Positions 1 to 7,675 of a DNA stretch of 20,350 nucleotides are shown piece after piece; the stretch's first letter is position 1, and each line of letters opens with the position of its first letter. A program made the position numbers and the translations under genes. The notes under the pieces were generated by a model. It made no database searches, was not told the DNA's origin, and saw only the letters and a list, made by a program, of their open reading frames with translations. The stretch covers positions 1 through 20,350 of the forward strand of contig CAZBJW010000051.1 in NCBI GenBank assembly GCA_964492135.1. Reading direction: 5' to 3'. Origin of the DNA: CAYGAW01 sp964492135. GTDB taxonomy: Bacteria; Chloroflexota; Anaerolineae; UBA7937; B3-Chlor.

Positions 1-1311
1 GACGACATTCCACATCGTCTCGCTGTGGTCAATGTTCACCCCACTCTCGAAGTTTCCGCTGATGAGGTTGCCCTCCCCTGGCGTGGCGCCGCCAACAAGG
101 TTGTACTGAGCACCATCGCCAATCCAGACACCTGCCCCTCCATTGCCAAGGGCCTCGGTACCAGTGACACCAGTGCCGATGTAGTTACCGCTGAGGGTGT
201 TGCTCATCGTGTCCCTATTGGCTATGCTCACCCCAACGTTGCCATTGCTGCTAATGACGTTGCGTTGCTGTGGCGTGGCGCCGCCAACAAGGTTGTACTG
301 GGCGCCCCAGGCAAGCACGACCCCGATATTCCCGTTGCCCACAGCCTGTGTGCCAGTGACATCGGCGCCAATGTAGTTGCCACTGATGAGGTTGTGCATC
401 GCCGCGTCGATCACCGCGCCATTGTTGCGATTGCCGCTGATGACGTTGCGCTCCCCTGGTGTGCTGCCACCAATGATGTTGGACCGGGCGCCTTCCCCAA
501 TCCACACACCAGCCTCTCCGTTGCCAATTGCTTCTGTGCCGCTGGCATCTATGCCGACATAGTTTCCGAGGATCTTGTTGCCCACACATTCCACACCGGC
601 GATGACGACCCCGTCAATCAGATTACCGCTGATGAGGTTCCCTTGACCCTCAGCGCTGCCGCCCACGATGTTGTGCGCAGCAGCATCGCTGATAACCACT
701 CCCCTTCTGTTGGGTATAGCAAAGCTGCCGAAGAGGTCAGTGCCTATGTAGTTCCCAGCGATCACATTGTTGCCGGTTCCTGGATCGAGGATAGCCACGC
801 CTGTCTCACCGTTTCCCGAAATCACATTGCCCTGGCCCGTTGGACCGACTCCCTTGGTCCTGTCACCGCCGATGATGTTGTGTTGTGCACCGCGCTCAAT
901 ACTGAGTCCACCTGCTGGAAAATGCAGAATCTGCAAGCCTCGGATGAGATTCCCACTGGAGGAGATGGTGAGCCCGTTACTCCACTCCTCGGGCGCCAAT
1001 TGGCCGCCATCCAGGATCACCCCTGCGTCGCTCGCGTCGATACTCACCTGGCCTTGCGCCAGCTCCGGCAATGCAGACAGAACGAAGATCGTTGCGGGGC
1101 TGTCAGGAGGGAAGACTGTAGGGTCAAATCTGACGAGAGTGCCGGCAGCAGCTTGTGCGAGTGCCTCTCGCAGGGTGCCAGGGCCGGAGTCGGCGGAGCT
1201 GGTCACGACGATGGTCTGCCGCTGAGGCGCCGATACACTGGCGGGCGCCGGCGCTCCTATGGCTGCGGCGATTGCAACCGCTGTTGCGGCAAAGAAGACC
1301 TTTGGCTTCAT
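1..1311 (-). CDS. Secreted NosD-like parallel beta-helix repeat protein (3' end outside window)
   Basis: Reading from the ATG at 1311 toward position 1, the frame is open for exactly 437 codons with no stop, so the C-terminus lies outside the window. The start is preceded by GGTGGAG seven bases upstream. The first ~28 residues (MKPKVFFAATAVAIAAAIGA...) form a signal peptide, so export is expected. After an ~100-residue N-terminal domain containing VTSSADSGPGTLREAL, a motif common at the start of exported right-handed beta-helix proteins, the protein becomes a string of ~64-residue repeats. Each repeat carries G-N-x-I-S-G-N, then G-N-Y-I-G-(T/A/I)-D, then GNGxxGVxI and a NxxGG turn. This is typical of NosD/pectate-lyase-like beta-helices of bacterial cell surfaces. 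No catalytic residues can be named, and adhesion or polysaccharide binding is inference. It is probably its own transcription unit, since a strong hairpin separates it from ppsA upstream. Codon periodicity creates long open frames on the other strand, which are not genes. Confidence 0.88.
   Translation of the reverse strand, partial: MKPKVFFAATAVAIAAAIGAPAPASVSAPQRQTIVVTSSADSGPGTLREALAQAAAGTLVRFDPTVFPPDSPATIFVLSALPELAQGQVSIDASDAGVILDGGQLAPEEWSNGLTISSSGNLIRGLQILHFPAGGLSIERGAQHNIIGGDRTKGVGPTGQGNVISGNGETGVAILDPGTGNNVIAGNYIGTDLFGSFAIPNRRGVVISDAAAHNIVGGSAEGQGNLISGNLIDGVVIAGVECVGNKILGNYVGIDASGTEAIGNGEAGVWIGEGARSNIIGGSTPGERNVISGNRNNGAVIDAAMHNLISGNYIGADVTGTQAVGNGNIGVVLAWGAQYNLVGGATPQQRNVISSNGNVGVSIANRDTMSNTLSGNYIGTGVTGTEALGNGGAGVWIGDGAQYNLVGGATPGEGNLISGNFESGVNIDHSETMWNVV
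79..300. repeat. 30-bp exact direct repeat within beta-helix repeats
   Basis: The 30-base segments at 79-108 and 271-300 are identical and 192 bp apart, which is exactly 64 codons. They encode the same stretch of successive beta-helix repeats (GAQYNLVGGATP on the minus strand). The exact nucleotide identity, beyond protein similarity, points to recent internal duplication or gene conversion. Confidence 0.85.
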
Positions 1312-1463
1312 CGGGATGCTCCACCCTTTGAGCGGTTCTCAGACGATGGAAAGTGCCTGCAATGGAGAGAGCGTTCGCTCCTCTCTTGGTGTCGCTACAT
1401 TGGGACCGACCGTGTGGTCAACGTGTGGGGGCGGGGCGCGCATGGCTCCATGTAACCGTGAGA

Positions 1464-1498
1464 GGGGGGCATCCAACTTGCCTGGTTGGATTCCCCCC
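1464..1498 (-). terminator. Strong hairpin downstream of ppsA, probable terminator
   Basis: Arms at 1464-1477 and 1485-1498 form a stem of six G-C pairs, one mismatch and seven further pairs around a 7-base loop. On the minus strand it lies about 42 bases after the ppsA stop codon. It is followed by TCTC rather than a clean U tract, so it may act as a weak or Rho-assisted terminator or as an mRNA 3' stabiliser. Confidence 0.6.
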
Positions 1499-1539
1499 TG
1501 TTATTCCGATAGCTACGTGCGTGCACGGCCAGTAGGCGC

Positions 1540-3819
1540 CTACCGTCTGCTGCGAGCTTCCTCCAAGAGCAGCTTCTGCTCGGCAGACGCAACATTGCGA
1601 ATGGTCTGCTCCAGCACGTCCCAGTTGACGGAGATGGAGTCGATGCCCCACTCCACCAGCTTGCCGGCGTATTCGGGGAAGACGCTGGGCGCCTGGCCAC
1701 AGATGGAGCTCTTCATGCCTAGTTCCCGCGCCCTCTGCAGGAGCTGACGGATGTGATCCAGCACAGCTTCGTCCGTTTCGTTGAACAGGGGCGCCACCAA
1801 CTCGCTGTCGCGGTCGATGGCCAAGACGAGCTGTGTCAGGTCGTTGGACCCGATGGAGATGCCGGCCACGCCCAGCTTCTGGTACTGATCCATGTAGTAT
1901 ATCACCGACGGCACTTCGGCCATTACCCACAGGTCGAAGGCCGGGTCGTCGAAGAGGCCGACCTCCTCTATGTAGCGCACCAGTGTCTTCACCTCGATGA
2001 GGGTGCGCACGAAGGGCAGCATGACGTGGAGGTTCTTAAAGCCATCATCACGCACCCTTTTCACCGCGTCCAGCTCGAGCTTGAAGAGGTCTGGCTCATG
2101 GACGTAGCGGAAGGAACCGCGGTACCCGATCATGGGGTTAGCCTCGGTGGGCTCATAGTCCTTGCCGCCCTGGAGGTCACGGAACTCGTTGGAACGGAAG
2201 TCCATGGTGCGATAGGTGATAGGACGAGGATTGAAGGCGCGGGCAAAGATGAGCAGGCTCTTATACATGCGCTCTACGAACATGTCGGCGCCGTGCTCCT
2301 CAACGAAGCGGCGCGGGTGGGTTCCCTCACAAGCCTCGATGATCATGAACTCGGCCCGCAAGAGGCCAATACCGTCCACGGGCATCTTGGCTACGCGCTC
2401 CGCCAGGCTGGGCTCGCCCAGGTTAACCAAGACCTTGGTTGCCGTCACCGGAAGCGCCTGACCAACTACAACCTCAGCCTTGGCCTCCTCCTTAACGGCC
2501 AGCTTGCCGGCGTAGATGTCTCCTGTGCTCCCGTCCACGGTGACGATCACACCATCCTCCAGCGTGGTGGTGGCAACATCCGTGCCCACCACGGCGGGGA
2601 TACCGAGCTCACGGCTGACGATGGCGGCGTGGCAGGTCATACCCCCCTGATCGGTCACGATGGCTGAAGCCTTGCGCATGAGGGGCACCCAGTCGGGGGC
2701 GGTCATCACCGTCACCAGAACGTCACCTTCGTTTAGCCGAACTCCATCGTGCACGCTGTTGAGTACTCGAACCTCGCCACTGGCCCGGCCTGGCGCTGCT
2801 CCTAGACCGCGAAGCAGCACTTCGGCATCTTCTGCGGCCACTTCCCCAACCCCCTCAGCTCCAAGGGTGGTGATAGGGCGCGACTGTACGATGTAAAGCG
2901 TCTCATCCTCGATGGCCCACTCGATATCCTGGCCCCAGCCGTAGTGATCCTCGATATCGCGGCATATCTTGGCCACGTCGCGGATCTCGCCCTCTGTCAG
3001 GACTTGCTTGCTGGCCTCCTCATCAGACAGATCTATGTCCACCGTCTGGCCATCGCGACGGACACGCATGAACTTCTTGAACTTGACTTGCTGTTTCAAG
3101 ATGTCAAGGCTGTTCTTGTCCACCACGTAGTAATCTGGGGAAACCTGCCCGGCGACCACGGGGTCTGCAAGCCCGAAGGCTGCCTCGATGATGATCTCGT
3201 TGGGCGCACCAGTGGATGGGTTCTGGGTGAAGGCCACTCCGGCCTTGTCGGCATCGGCCATCTTCTGCACGATGACCCCCATCTCCATTCCCCAACTCTC
3301 GAAACCGCGCTTCACACGATAGAAGATCACGCGTGCTCCATACAAGGAGGCCCAGCACTTCTTGACTGACTCGATAACGTCCTTATCCCCGCGGACATTG
3401 AGGAAGGTCTCGTTCATGCCAGCAAAGGAGGCCTCGGCTGTGTCCTCCGCTGTGGCTGAAGAACGGACGGCGACGTACAGTTCCTGTCCCTCTTGCTTGC
3501 ACAGCTTTCCGTAGGCGTCAGTGATCAACTTGGCCACACCCTTGGGCATCTCGGCCTCAACCACGATCTGCTTGGCCACTTCGGCGGCCTTCTGCAGGGC
3601 CACGTTGTCGTCCACATCGAGATCCTGCAACAACTCCTTGAGCTGGTCGAGTACTCCTGTGGCCTCGGTGAAGCGGCGGTACGCTGGCGTGGTTATGGTG
3701 AAACCTGGGGGCACAGGCAGTCCAGCCTGGGTCATCTCGCCCAGGTTGGCTCCCTTGCCGCCCGCGATGGGCACGTCACTCTTGGATAACTCGTTGAACC
3801 ACTTTATTCCCTTAGGCAT
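1540..3819 (-). CDS. ppsA: Phosphoenolpyruvate synthase (pyruvate, water dikinase)
   Basis: This 759-residue protein matches PEP synthase, which makes PEP from pyruvate and ATP with release of AMP and phosphate, the entry step of gluconeogenesis. The N-terminal ATP-grasp-like nucleotide-binding domain (about 1-320) has GGKGANLGEM near residue 20 and VAVRSSATAEDTAEASFAG near 117-134. The central swivelling domain carries the phosphohistidine motif GGMTCHAAIVSREL with His397. The C-terminal PEP-binding TIM barrel has the TYRTMDFRSNEF arginine region (535-546), IGSNDLTQL (656-664) and the catalytic Cys707 in SICGQAPS. The length is close to that of bacterial and archaeal PpsA (around 760-800). 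An AAGGAG ribosome site lies just before the ATG. No sigma-70 promoter is clear in the 117 bases upstream, so transcription may continue from the ConA-fold gene. No PEP synthase regulatory protein is visible. Confidence 0.96.
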   Translation of the reverse strand: MPKGIKWFNELSKSDVPIAGGKGANLGEMTQAGLPVPPGFTITTPAYRRFTEATGVLDQLKELLQDLDVDDNVALQKAAEVAKQIVVEAEMPKGVAKLITDAYGKLCKQEGQELYVAVRSSATAEDTAEASFAGMNETFLNVRGDKDVIESVKKCWASLYGARVIFYRVKRGFESWGMEMGVIVQKMADADKAGVAFTQNPSTGAPNEIIIEAAFGLADPVVAGQVSPDYYVVDKNSLDILKQQVKFKKFMRVRRDGQTVDIDLSDEEASKQVLTEGEIRDVAKICRDIEDHYGWGQDIEWAIEDETLYIVQSRPITTLGAEGVGEVAAEDAEVLLRGLGAAPGRASGEVRVLNSVHDGVRLNEGDVLVTVMTAPDWVPLMRKASAIVTDQGGMTCHAAIVSRELGIPAVVGTDVATTTLEDGVIVTVDGSTGDIYAGKLAVKEEAKAEVVVGQALPVTATKVLVNLGEPSLAERVAKMPVDGIGLLRAEFMIIEACEGTHPRRFVEEHGADMFVERMYKSLLIFARAFNPRPITYRTMDFRSNEFRDLQGGKDYEPTEANPMIGYRGSFRYVHEPDLFKLELDAVKRVRDDGFKNLHVMLPFVRTLIEVKTLVRYIEEVGLFDDPAFDLWVMAEVPSVIYYMDQYQKLGVAGISIGSNDLTQLVLAIDRDSELVAPLFNETDEAVLDHIRQLLQRARELGMKSSICGQAPSVFPEYAGKLVEWGIDSISVNWDVLEQTIRNVASAEQKLLLEEARSRR

Positions 3820-3854
3820 TTGTACTCCTTTCGCATCTCAATATGTACATGGCA

Positions 3855-3878
3855 GGCACAAATCGCCAGATTTGCACC
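3855..3878 (-). other. Stem-loop in the ppsA leader
   Basis: On the minus strand the arms 3869-3878 and 3855-3864 form a 10-bp stem with a 4-base loop, 36 bases before the ppsA start codon. Two of the pairs are G-U wobbles as RNA from the minus strand. On the plus strand the same positions would be mismatches (C-A). The structure therefore favours the ppsA-sense RNA. No U tract follows, so it is not an obvious terminator. Confidence 0.45.
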
Positions 3879-3936
3879 GCGAGTTTTCTCTCCCTTTCGG
3901 GGTCGGTTATTCAAGACAACAATTGCAGTTCAAGAC

Positions 3937-4737
3937 CTAGCCAGCTTCGATATTCAGCGTGTCGACTTCCATCCATTGGCGGCCGGGCGCGTCCAACAGC
4001 CCATAGCCAAAGCGTCCCCACGGCTTCACTACGGCATACTGGTTGTCCAACCACATCACAAAGCCCAAGGGCCCTCTCGGCGATGATCTGGATTCGAGGC
4101 ACAAGTCCCCATCCACACTGAAGCGCACCCTCTTCGTGCCCCACTCGATGTCATAAGTGTGCCATTGGGTCATGGACACCCCGAGAGCCGCTTCGCTTGC
4201 GCCTATCGCTCTTTGCCCTATGGGCCATAGGGTGCGATAGATTCGCTGGACGTTCATCACCGGCACAGCCAGTGGCGCGGTCGGCGCCAGCAAGAAGAAC
4301 GGTAGGCGCATGGCATCCAGGGTGGCGGCTTTCCAGCCGCGCCCCGCGGTGTCCAGATCGAGCTTCATGTCCGACGGCGGCGAGGCGTAGAAGAACCAGA
4401 CAACCCTGGGTAAAGCGGGTAGCCGCCTACCCGTCATCATGAAGGGATCGTTCCAGAAACCAAAGCCCGCGGTGCCGCTCAGATCCCCCACATCGTGCGA
4501 GAAGCGTGCTCGCACGGTCATCCTCAGTGGCGGTCGCCACAGAAACGCGCGGCGGGACAAGCCTTGGTAGTCGTCGATCTGCGCGTTGGTGTAACGGCGG
4601 ACGGATGTGCTATTGTTAATGAAAAGCAGGGTACTCCCGGTTGCCTCGAGGGCGCCACTACCCACCACATACCGCTTCCACCGATTCCCCGGTGAAGTAG
4701 TGAAGTCGCAACAGACGGCACGCTCGGCGGCTGCCAT
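3937..4737 (-). CDS. ConA/GH16-fold beta-sandwich protein, function unknown
   Basis: This 266-residue protein has no signal peptide or membrane segment. Its C-terminal part contains WHTYDIEWGTKRVRFSVDGD (about residues 192-211), the wording seen in GH16 and LamG/concanavalin-like jelly-roll proteins. The middle has FGFWNDPF and KLDLD. The ExDxE catalytic motif of GH16 glucanases is not seen, so I call it a non-catalytic or unassigned ConA-like fold. The ATG at 4737 follows a weak AGG ribosome site, and a near-consensus promoter lies 24-52 bp upstream. ppsA follows 117 bp downstream on the same strand and may share its transcript, although the two functions show no obvious link. Intracellular carbohydrate binding is the simplest guess and is not proven. 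Confidence 0.8.
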   Translation of the reverse strand: MAAAERAVCCDFTTSPGNRWKRYVVGSGALEATGSTLLFINNSTSVRRYTNAQIDDYQGLSRRAFLWRPPLRMTVRARFSHDVGDLSGTAGFGFWNDPFMMTGRRLPALPRVVWFFYASPPSDMKLDLDTAGRGWKAATLDAMRLPFFLLAPTAPLAVPVMNVQRIYRTLWPIGQRAIGASEAALGVSMTQWHTYDIEWGTKRVRFSVDGDLCLESRSSPRGPLGFVMWLDNQYAVVKPWGRFGYGLLDAPGRQWMEVDTLNIEAG

Positions 4738-4760
4738 GGACAGACCTGCTTTAATACTTC

Positions 4761-4789
4761 AGTATACCAGAATCCGGCCGTTATGTCAA
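4761..4789 (-). promoter_or_regulatory. Sigma-70 promoter for the ConA-fold gene
   Basis: On the minus strand, TTGACA (4784-4789) and TATACT (4761-4766) are separated by 17 bp. This gives a transcription start near 4754, about 17 bases before the ATG at 4737. The match is 6/6 at -35 and 5/6 at -10. Confidence 0.82.
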
Positions 4790-4791
4790 AG

Positions 4792-4808
4792 GCTGACGCC
4801 CCGTCAGC
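4792..4808 (-). terminator. Perfect 7-bp inverted repeat, probable cutA terminator or operator
   Basis: GCTGACG and CGTCAGC flank a 3-base spacer. On the minus strand the stem lies about 52 bases after the cutA stop and is followed by CTTTG, a short U run, with A-rich bases before it that can extend the pairing. It ends two bases before the -35 box of the ConA-fold promoter, so it could equally be a protein-binding operator. Confidence 0.5.
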
Positions 4809-4859
4809 GCTTTGTGCGGCACGCGGGCGGTAGCCATTTTCCACACTGAGGAATGGCAC

Positions 4860-5180
4860 TCACTGCCCGGTCTCGGCCTCAATCCATTCCAGGTAGCCCC
4901 TGTTACCCGCGACGATGGGAATGGCTATGATTTCTGGAGTCTCGTAGGGATGGTTCTCTTTGACCAGGGACTCCAGCTTCTCGTACAGTCTGGCCTGAGT
5001 CTTTGCCAGGCAGAGCCATTCCTGTACGTCCTCCATCTCCTCTTCCCACCAGTACGTACTCGATATCGGACCGAGCACCTGAACGCAGGCGGCCACGCGA
5101 TGGTCGACGAGGAGCCGCTGCAGTTCTCTTGCCGCGTCCTGGCTGTCGATAGAAATCAGCACCTGGATATGCTGGTTCAT
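4860..5180 (-). CDS. cutA: Divalent-cation tolerance protein CutA
   Basis: The 106-residue product is a small ferredoxin-like-fold protein of the CutA family, which forms cytoplasmic trimers and is linked to copper and other divalent metal tolerance. Family features visible are CVQVLGPISSTYWWEEE (residues 32-48), where the strand and loop of the trimer core lie, the KTQARLYEKLE helix and the HPYETPEIIAIPI signature (77-89). The ATG at 5180 is chosen over upstream starts because GGAGG lies eight bases before it and the length equals the family's. The frame can be extended upstream to 5195 or 5285, but those residues have no family match. It is transcribed away from the acyl-CoA synthetase genes. 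No convincing promoter was found. Its physiological role is debated in all organisms. Confidence 0.94.
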   Translation of the reverse strand: MNQHIQVLISIDSQDAARELQRLLVDHRVAACVQVLGPISSTYWWEEEMEDVQEWLCLAKTQARLYEKLESLVKENHPYETPEIIAIPIVAGNRGYLEWIEAETGQ

Positions 5181-5351
5181 GGGCAGATCCTCCATAGTTG
5201 ATCGACTGTACGTGGTTATGCGCGGTACTGGACACGAGGCCGTCTCGCTGTGACAAATGCTACTATAGCCATGCGCAGGTGGCAATGTTGCGCCGGAGGC
5301 CCATTGCCGCGGGCCAAGAGGTGTTGGTCGCGTGGTCGGGTCAGCCTAGGT

Positions 5352-5380
5352 TTGACTGCTCCGAGCTATGGGCTTAGAAT
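5352..5380 (+). promoter_or_regulatory. Sigma-70 promoter for the acyl-CoA synthetase operon
   Basis: TTGACT (5352-5357) and TAGAAT (5375-5380) are separated by 17 bp, placing the start near 5387 and leaving a 59-base leader before the ATG at 5446. Confidence 0.8.
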
Positions 5381-5391
5381 GGAACGACGGA

Positions 5392-5427
5392 GTCGTGAGC
5401 ACCGCAGTCACGACGGGACGACTGCGG
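5392..5427 (+). other. Mutually exclusive stem-loops in the acyl-CoA synthetase leader
   Basis: GTCGTGA (5392-5398) is complementary to TCACGAC (5408-5414), and CCGCAGTC (5402-5409) is complementary to GACTGCGG (5420-5427). The two stems share bases 5408-5409 and interleave, so they cannot both form. The second stem ends four bases before the AGGAAGGAG ribosome site. A regulatory role is inference. Confidence 0.45.
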
Positions 5428-5445
5428 CGAGAGGAAGGAGACGCG

Positions 5446-6852
5446 ATGGCGAGCAAACTTGAGAACCTCGATGTCCTCTTTCATCCAGGCAGCGTTGCTG
5501 TGGTGGGCGCGTCGAAGAACCCGGGTAAGCTGGGATTCCACGTGATGAAGAGCTTGACGGAGGGCGGTTTCCGAGGTGAGATCTATCCCATCAACCCTGG
5601 TGAGAAAGAGCTGTTCGGCGCGATGGCGTATCCGTCGGTGCTCGATGTTGCTGACGAGGTTGATGCTGCCATCGTAGTGTTGCCGGCCCACGTTGTTCCC
5701 GAGATCTTCAGGCAGTGTGCGGCCAAGGGCGTCAAGGGCATCGTTCTCATCACAGCGGGGTTCAAGGAGATCGAAGATGAACTCGGCGCGCGGCTTCAGC
5801 GCGAAGTAGCAGCGCTGGCCGACCGGGCCGAGATTCCGGTGATCGGCCCCAATACCTTCGGGATGGTCAATCCAGGAGCAAAGCTCAACGCCTCTTTCAC
5901 TCCCGAGTTCTCTCTGGTGAAAAAAGGTGGGATCAGCCTCATCAGCCAGAGTGGAGGCATGGCCCACATGCTGGCCTTCATGGCCATGCAAGAGAATGTA
6001 GGCTTGAACAAGATTGTGGGTGTGGGTAACCGCTGCAACATCGGCTTTGCGGACTTGCTCGAATACCTGGGGGACGACGAAAGCACCTGTGTGGTAGCCA
6101 TGTATATCGAAGGCGTGGACGAGCCTCGACACCTCATGGAGGTCGCCAGGGAGGTGAGTGGCAAGAAGCCTATCGTCGTGTACAAGGTGGGCAGGTCCGG
6201 GGTCAGTGACAAGGCTTCCCAGTATCACACTGGCTCCTTGGCCGGGCAGTACCAGCTCTATCAGGGGGCGTTCAAGCAGGCTGGGGTCTTGACTGTTGTC
6301 AGTCTGCACGAGCTTCTGGACACGGCCAAGGCGCTGGATGCCTGCCCCCTTCCCAGGGCCAACAGAGTGGCGATCTTGTCCGGGCAGGCGGGCCCTGGCA
6401 TGGCCGCCTCTGACTTGTCCGAGGAAGGCGGTTTGGTCTTGTCCACCTTCTCCACGGAAACTCAAGAGAGAATCGAGCGGGCGTTGCCGCCTCTGGCCCT
6501 AAGGATTAACCCGGTGGACATGGGGCCGGCGTGGTACAGTCCAGCGGCTATCCGTGAGGTCGCGGACGCTGCCCTGGGAGACGCGAACGTGGATGGAGTG
6601 GTATTGTGCATCGCCTATGCCTCAGCCAACGTCGGCGCAGTGGAGGCTCTGGGCGGAGTCTTGAAGAGCTGGGGGCGGAAGAAGCCCATCACTTGCTGCC
6701 TGTCAGCTCCCCAACAGATATGGCGCGAGGAGATCCATGCTCTGGAGGAATCTGGCGTGCCCAACTATCCTACGCCCGAAAGGGCAGCGGTGGCTCTCAG
6801 CAACTTGTGGAGATGTCACGTGCTGACCCAGACAGGTCCCGATGATGGATAG
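5446..6852 (+). CDS. acdA: ADP-forming acyl/acetyl-CoA synthetase, alpha subunit
   Basis: The 468-residue protein matches the alpha subunit of NDP-forming acyl-CoA synthetases, which interconvert acyl-CoA, ADP and phosphate with acid, ATP and CoA. The N-terminal CoA-binding Rossmann domain starts with LDVLFHPGSVAVVGASKNPGK near residue 8. It is followed by succinyl-CoA-synthetase-like ligase domains with IGPNTFGMVNP (133-143), SLISQSGGMAH (165-175) and the phosphohistidine region QYHTGSLAG with His261, close to the known His257 of the Pyrococcus furiosus alpha subunit. The length is near the archaeal stand-alone subunit (about 460), not the 700-residue fused form. AGGAAGGAG precedes the ATG at 5446; upstream starts in the same frame lie within the leader and before the predicted RNA start. 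The last 11 bases overlap the beta gene. The substrate (acetate or a longer or branched acid) cannot be read from the sequence. Confidence 0.95.
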   Translation: MASKLENLDVLFHPGSVAVVGASKNPGKLGFHVMKSLTEGGFRGEIYPINPGEKELFGAMAYPSVLDVADEVDAAIVVLPAHVVPEIFRQCAAKGVKGIVLITAGFKEIEDELGARLQREVAALADRAEIPVIGPNTFGMVNPGAKLNASFTPEFSLVKKGGISLISQSGGMAHMLAFMAMQENVGLNKIVGVGNRCNIGFADLLEYLGDDESTCVVAMYIEGVDEPRHLMEVAREVSGKKPIVVYKVGRSGVSDKASQYHTGSLAGQYQLYQGAFKQAGVLTVVSLHELLDTAKALDACPLPRANRVAILSGQAGPGMAASDLSEEGGLVLSTFSTETQERIERALPPLALRINPVDMGPAWYSPAAIREVADAALGDANVDGVVLCIAYASANVGAVEALGGVLKSWGRKKPITCCLSAPQQIWREEIHALEESGVPNYPTPERAAVALSNLWRCHVLTQTGPDDG

Positions 6853-7543
6853 CATACGGGAGGTACTGCTGCAGATTGGCAAGGAGAGACGCGTGCTCAC
6901 GGAGACTGAGTCTAAGGCGATTCTGGCCCAATGGGGAATCCCAGTGGTGTCCTGTGAGGTGGCGACATCCGGTGAAGAAGCTGCGGAGCTTGCCCGTTCC
7001 ATCGGGCTTCCCGTGGTGCTGAAGATCCTATCGCCAGATATCATCCACAAGTCGGAGGTGGGCGGAGTGCGGCTCCATGTCGCTGATGAGGAGGCCGTTC
7101 GATCAGCTTTCGACGAGATTATGGAGAATGCCAACCGGAGTGTGCCCTCGGCGCGGATCATGGGAGCCACCGTTCAGAAGATGGTCACCGGGATGGAAGT
7201 GGCTATTGGGGTGACACATGACCGCCAGTTCGGCCACGTGCTGATGTTCGGCATCGGAGGCGTGGAGATCGAGTCGTTGAGGGACATCACCTTCAGATTG
7301 ATTCCCATCAGCAGCTCCGATGCGGAGCAGATGATTCGTGACATCAAGGGCTTCCCTCTGTTGGAGCAGCGGGCTGCAGGAGAGGCAAACCTGGACGAAC
7401 TGCGAAGCATACTGCTGAAGGTGGCAGATTTGATAGAGTCCTATCCTTGGATCGAGGGGATGGATCTGAATCCTGTGCTCGTGTCGCCCAGAGGCAGCCT
7501 GGTAGCTGACGCGCGGGTTGTGATCGGGGCCACTGCCGGCTGA
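6842..7543 (+). CDS. acdB: ADP-forming acyl/acetyl-CoA synthetase, beta subunit (ATP-grasp)
   Basis: This 233-residue protein is the ATP-grasp partner of the preceding gene, at the family's usual length (about 232). It begins with LTETESKAILAQWGIPV, typical of this subunit. VVLKILSPDIIHKSEVGGV contains His69, matching the second phosphorylated histidine (His71) of the P. furiosus beta subunit. MVTGMEVAIGVTHDRQFGHVL and the C-terminal EGMDLNPVLV, a metal-binding and product motif, complete the fold. The start overlaps the alpha stop by 11 bases in an ATGATGGATAG arrangement, which suggests translational coupling and equal stoichiometry. The complex should be an alpha2-beta2 cytoplasmic enzyme that makes ATP from acyl-CoA. 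That activity suits fermentation, and run in reverse it would activate acids. Confidence 0.95.
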   Translation: MMDSIREVLLQIGKERRVLTETESKAILAQWGIPVVSCEVATSGEEAAELARSIGLPVVLKILSPDIIHKSEVGGVRLHVADEEAVRSAFDEIMENANRSVPSARIMGATVQKMVTGMEVAIGVTHDRQFGHVLMFGIGGVEIESLRDITFRLIPISSSDAEQMIRDIKGFPLLEQRAAGEANLDELRSILLKVADLIESYPWIEGMDLNPVLVSPRGSLVADARVVIGATAG

Positions 7544-7675
7544 CAGGGCCTCTGCATGGTTGACGCGCTACATCCAGGAGCGCGCGACGCAAGCCTCTTC
7601 GGAGCAGGGGGACGTTTCTGACTGCTGGCGGGCTCTATCCTCCGGTTCGGGGGCAGGCACATCGGACGCGGCGTC

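Noticed and set aside
79..300. Regular repeats considered as a CRISPR array
   Set aside because: The repeats lie within a coding frame with a 64-codon period and similar sequence throughout; there are no unique spacers.
1400..1430. Promoter for the beta-helix gene (TTGACC on the minus strand)
   Set aside because: The possible -10 (TGTAGC) is too poor to report as a feature.
25..1455. 476-codon plus-strand open frame
   Set aside because: It is antisense to the beta-helix gene, whose minus frame has a signal peptide, ribosome site and clear repeats. The plus product is a low-complexity artefact of periodic GGC/AAC codons.
1753..2667. 304-codon plus-strand frame
   Set aside because: Shadow of ppsA, which is supported by family motifs along its whole length.
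5196..5285. N-terminal extension of cutA to 141 residues
   Set aside because: The extra residues have no CutA similarity, and the GGAGG site points to the ATG at 5180.
5374..6465. 363-codon minus-strand frame
   Set aside because: Shadow of the acyl-CoA synthetase alpha gene; no family signature and a His/Asp-rich artefact composition.
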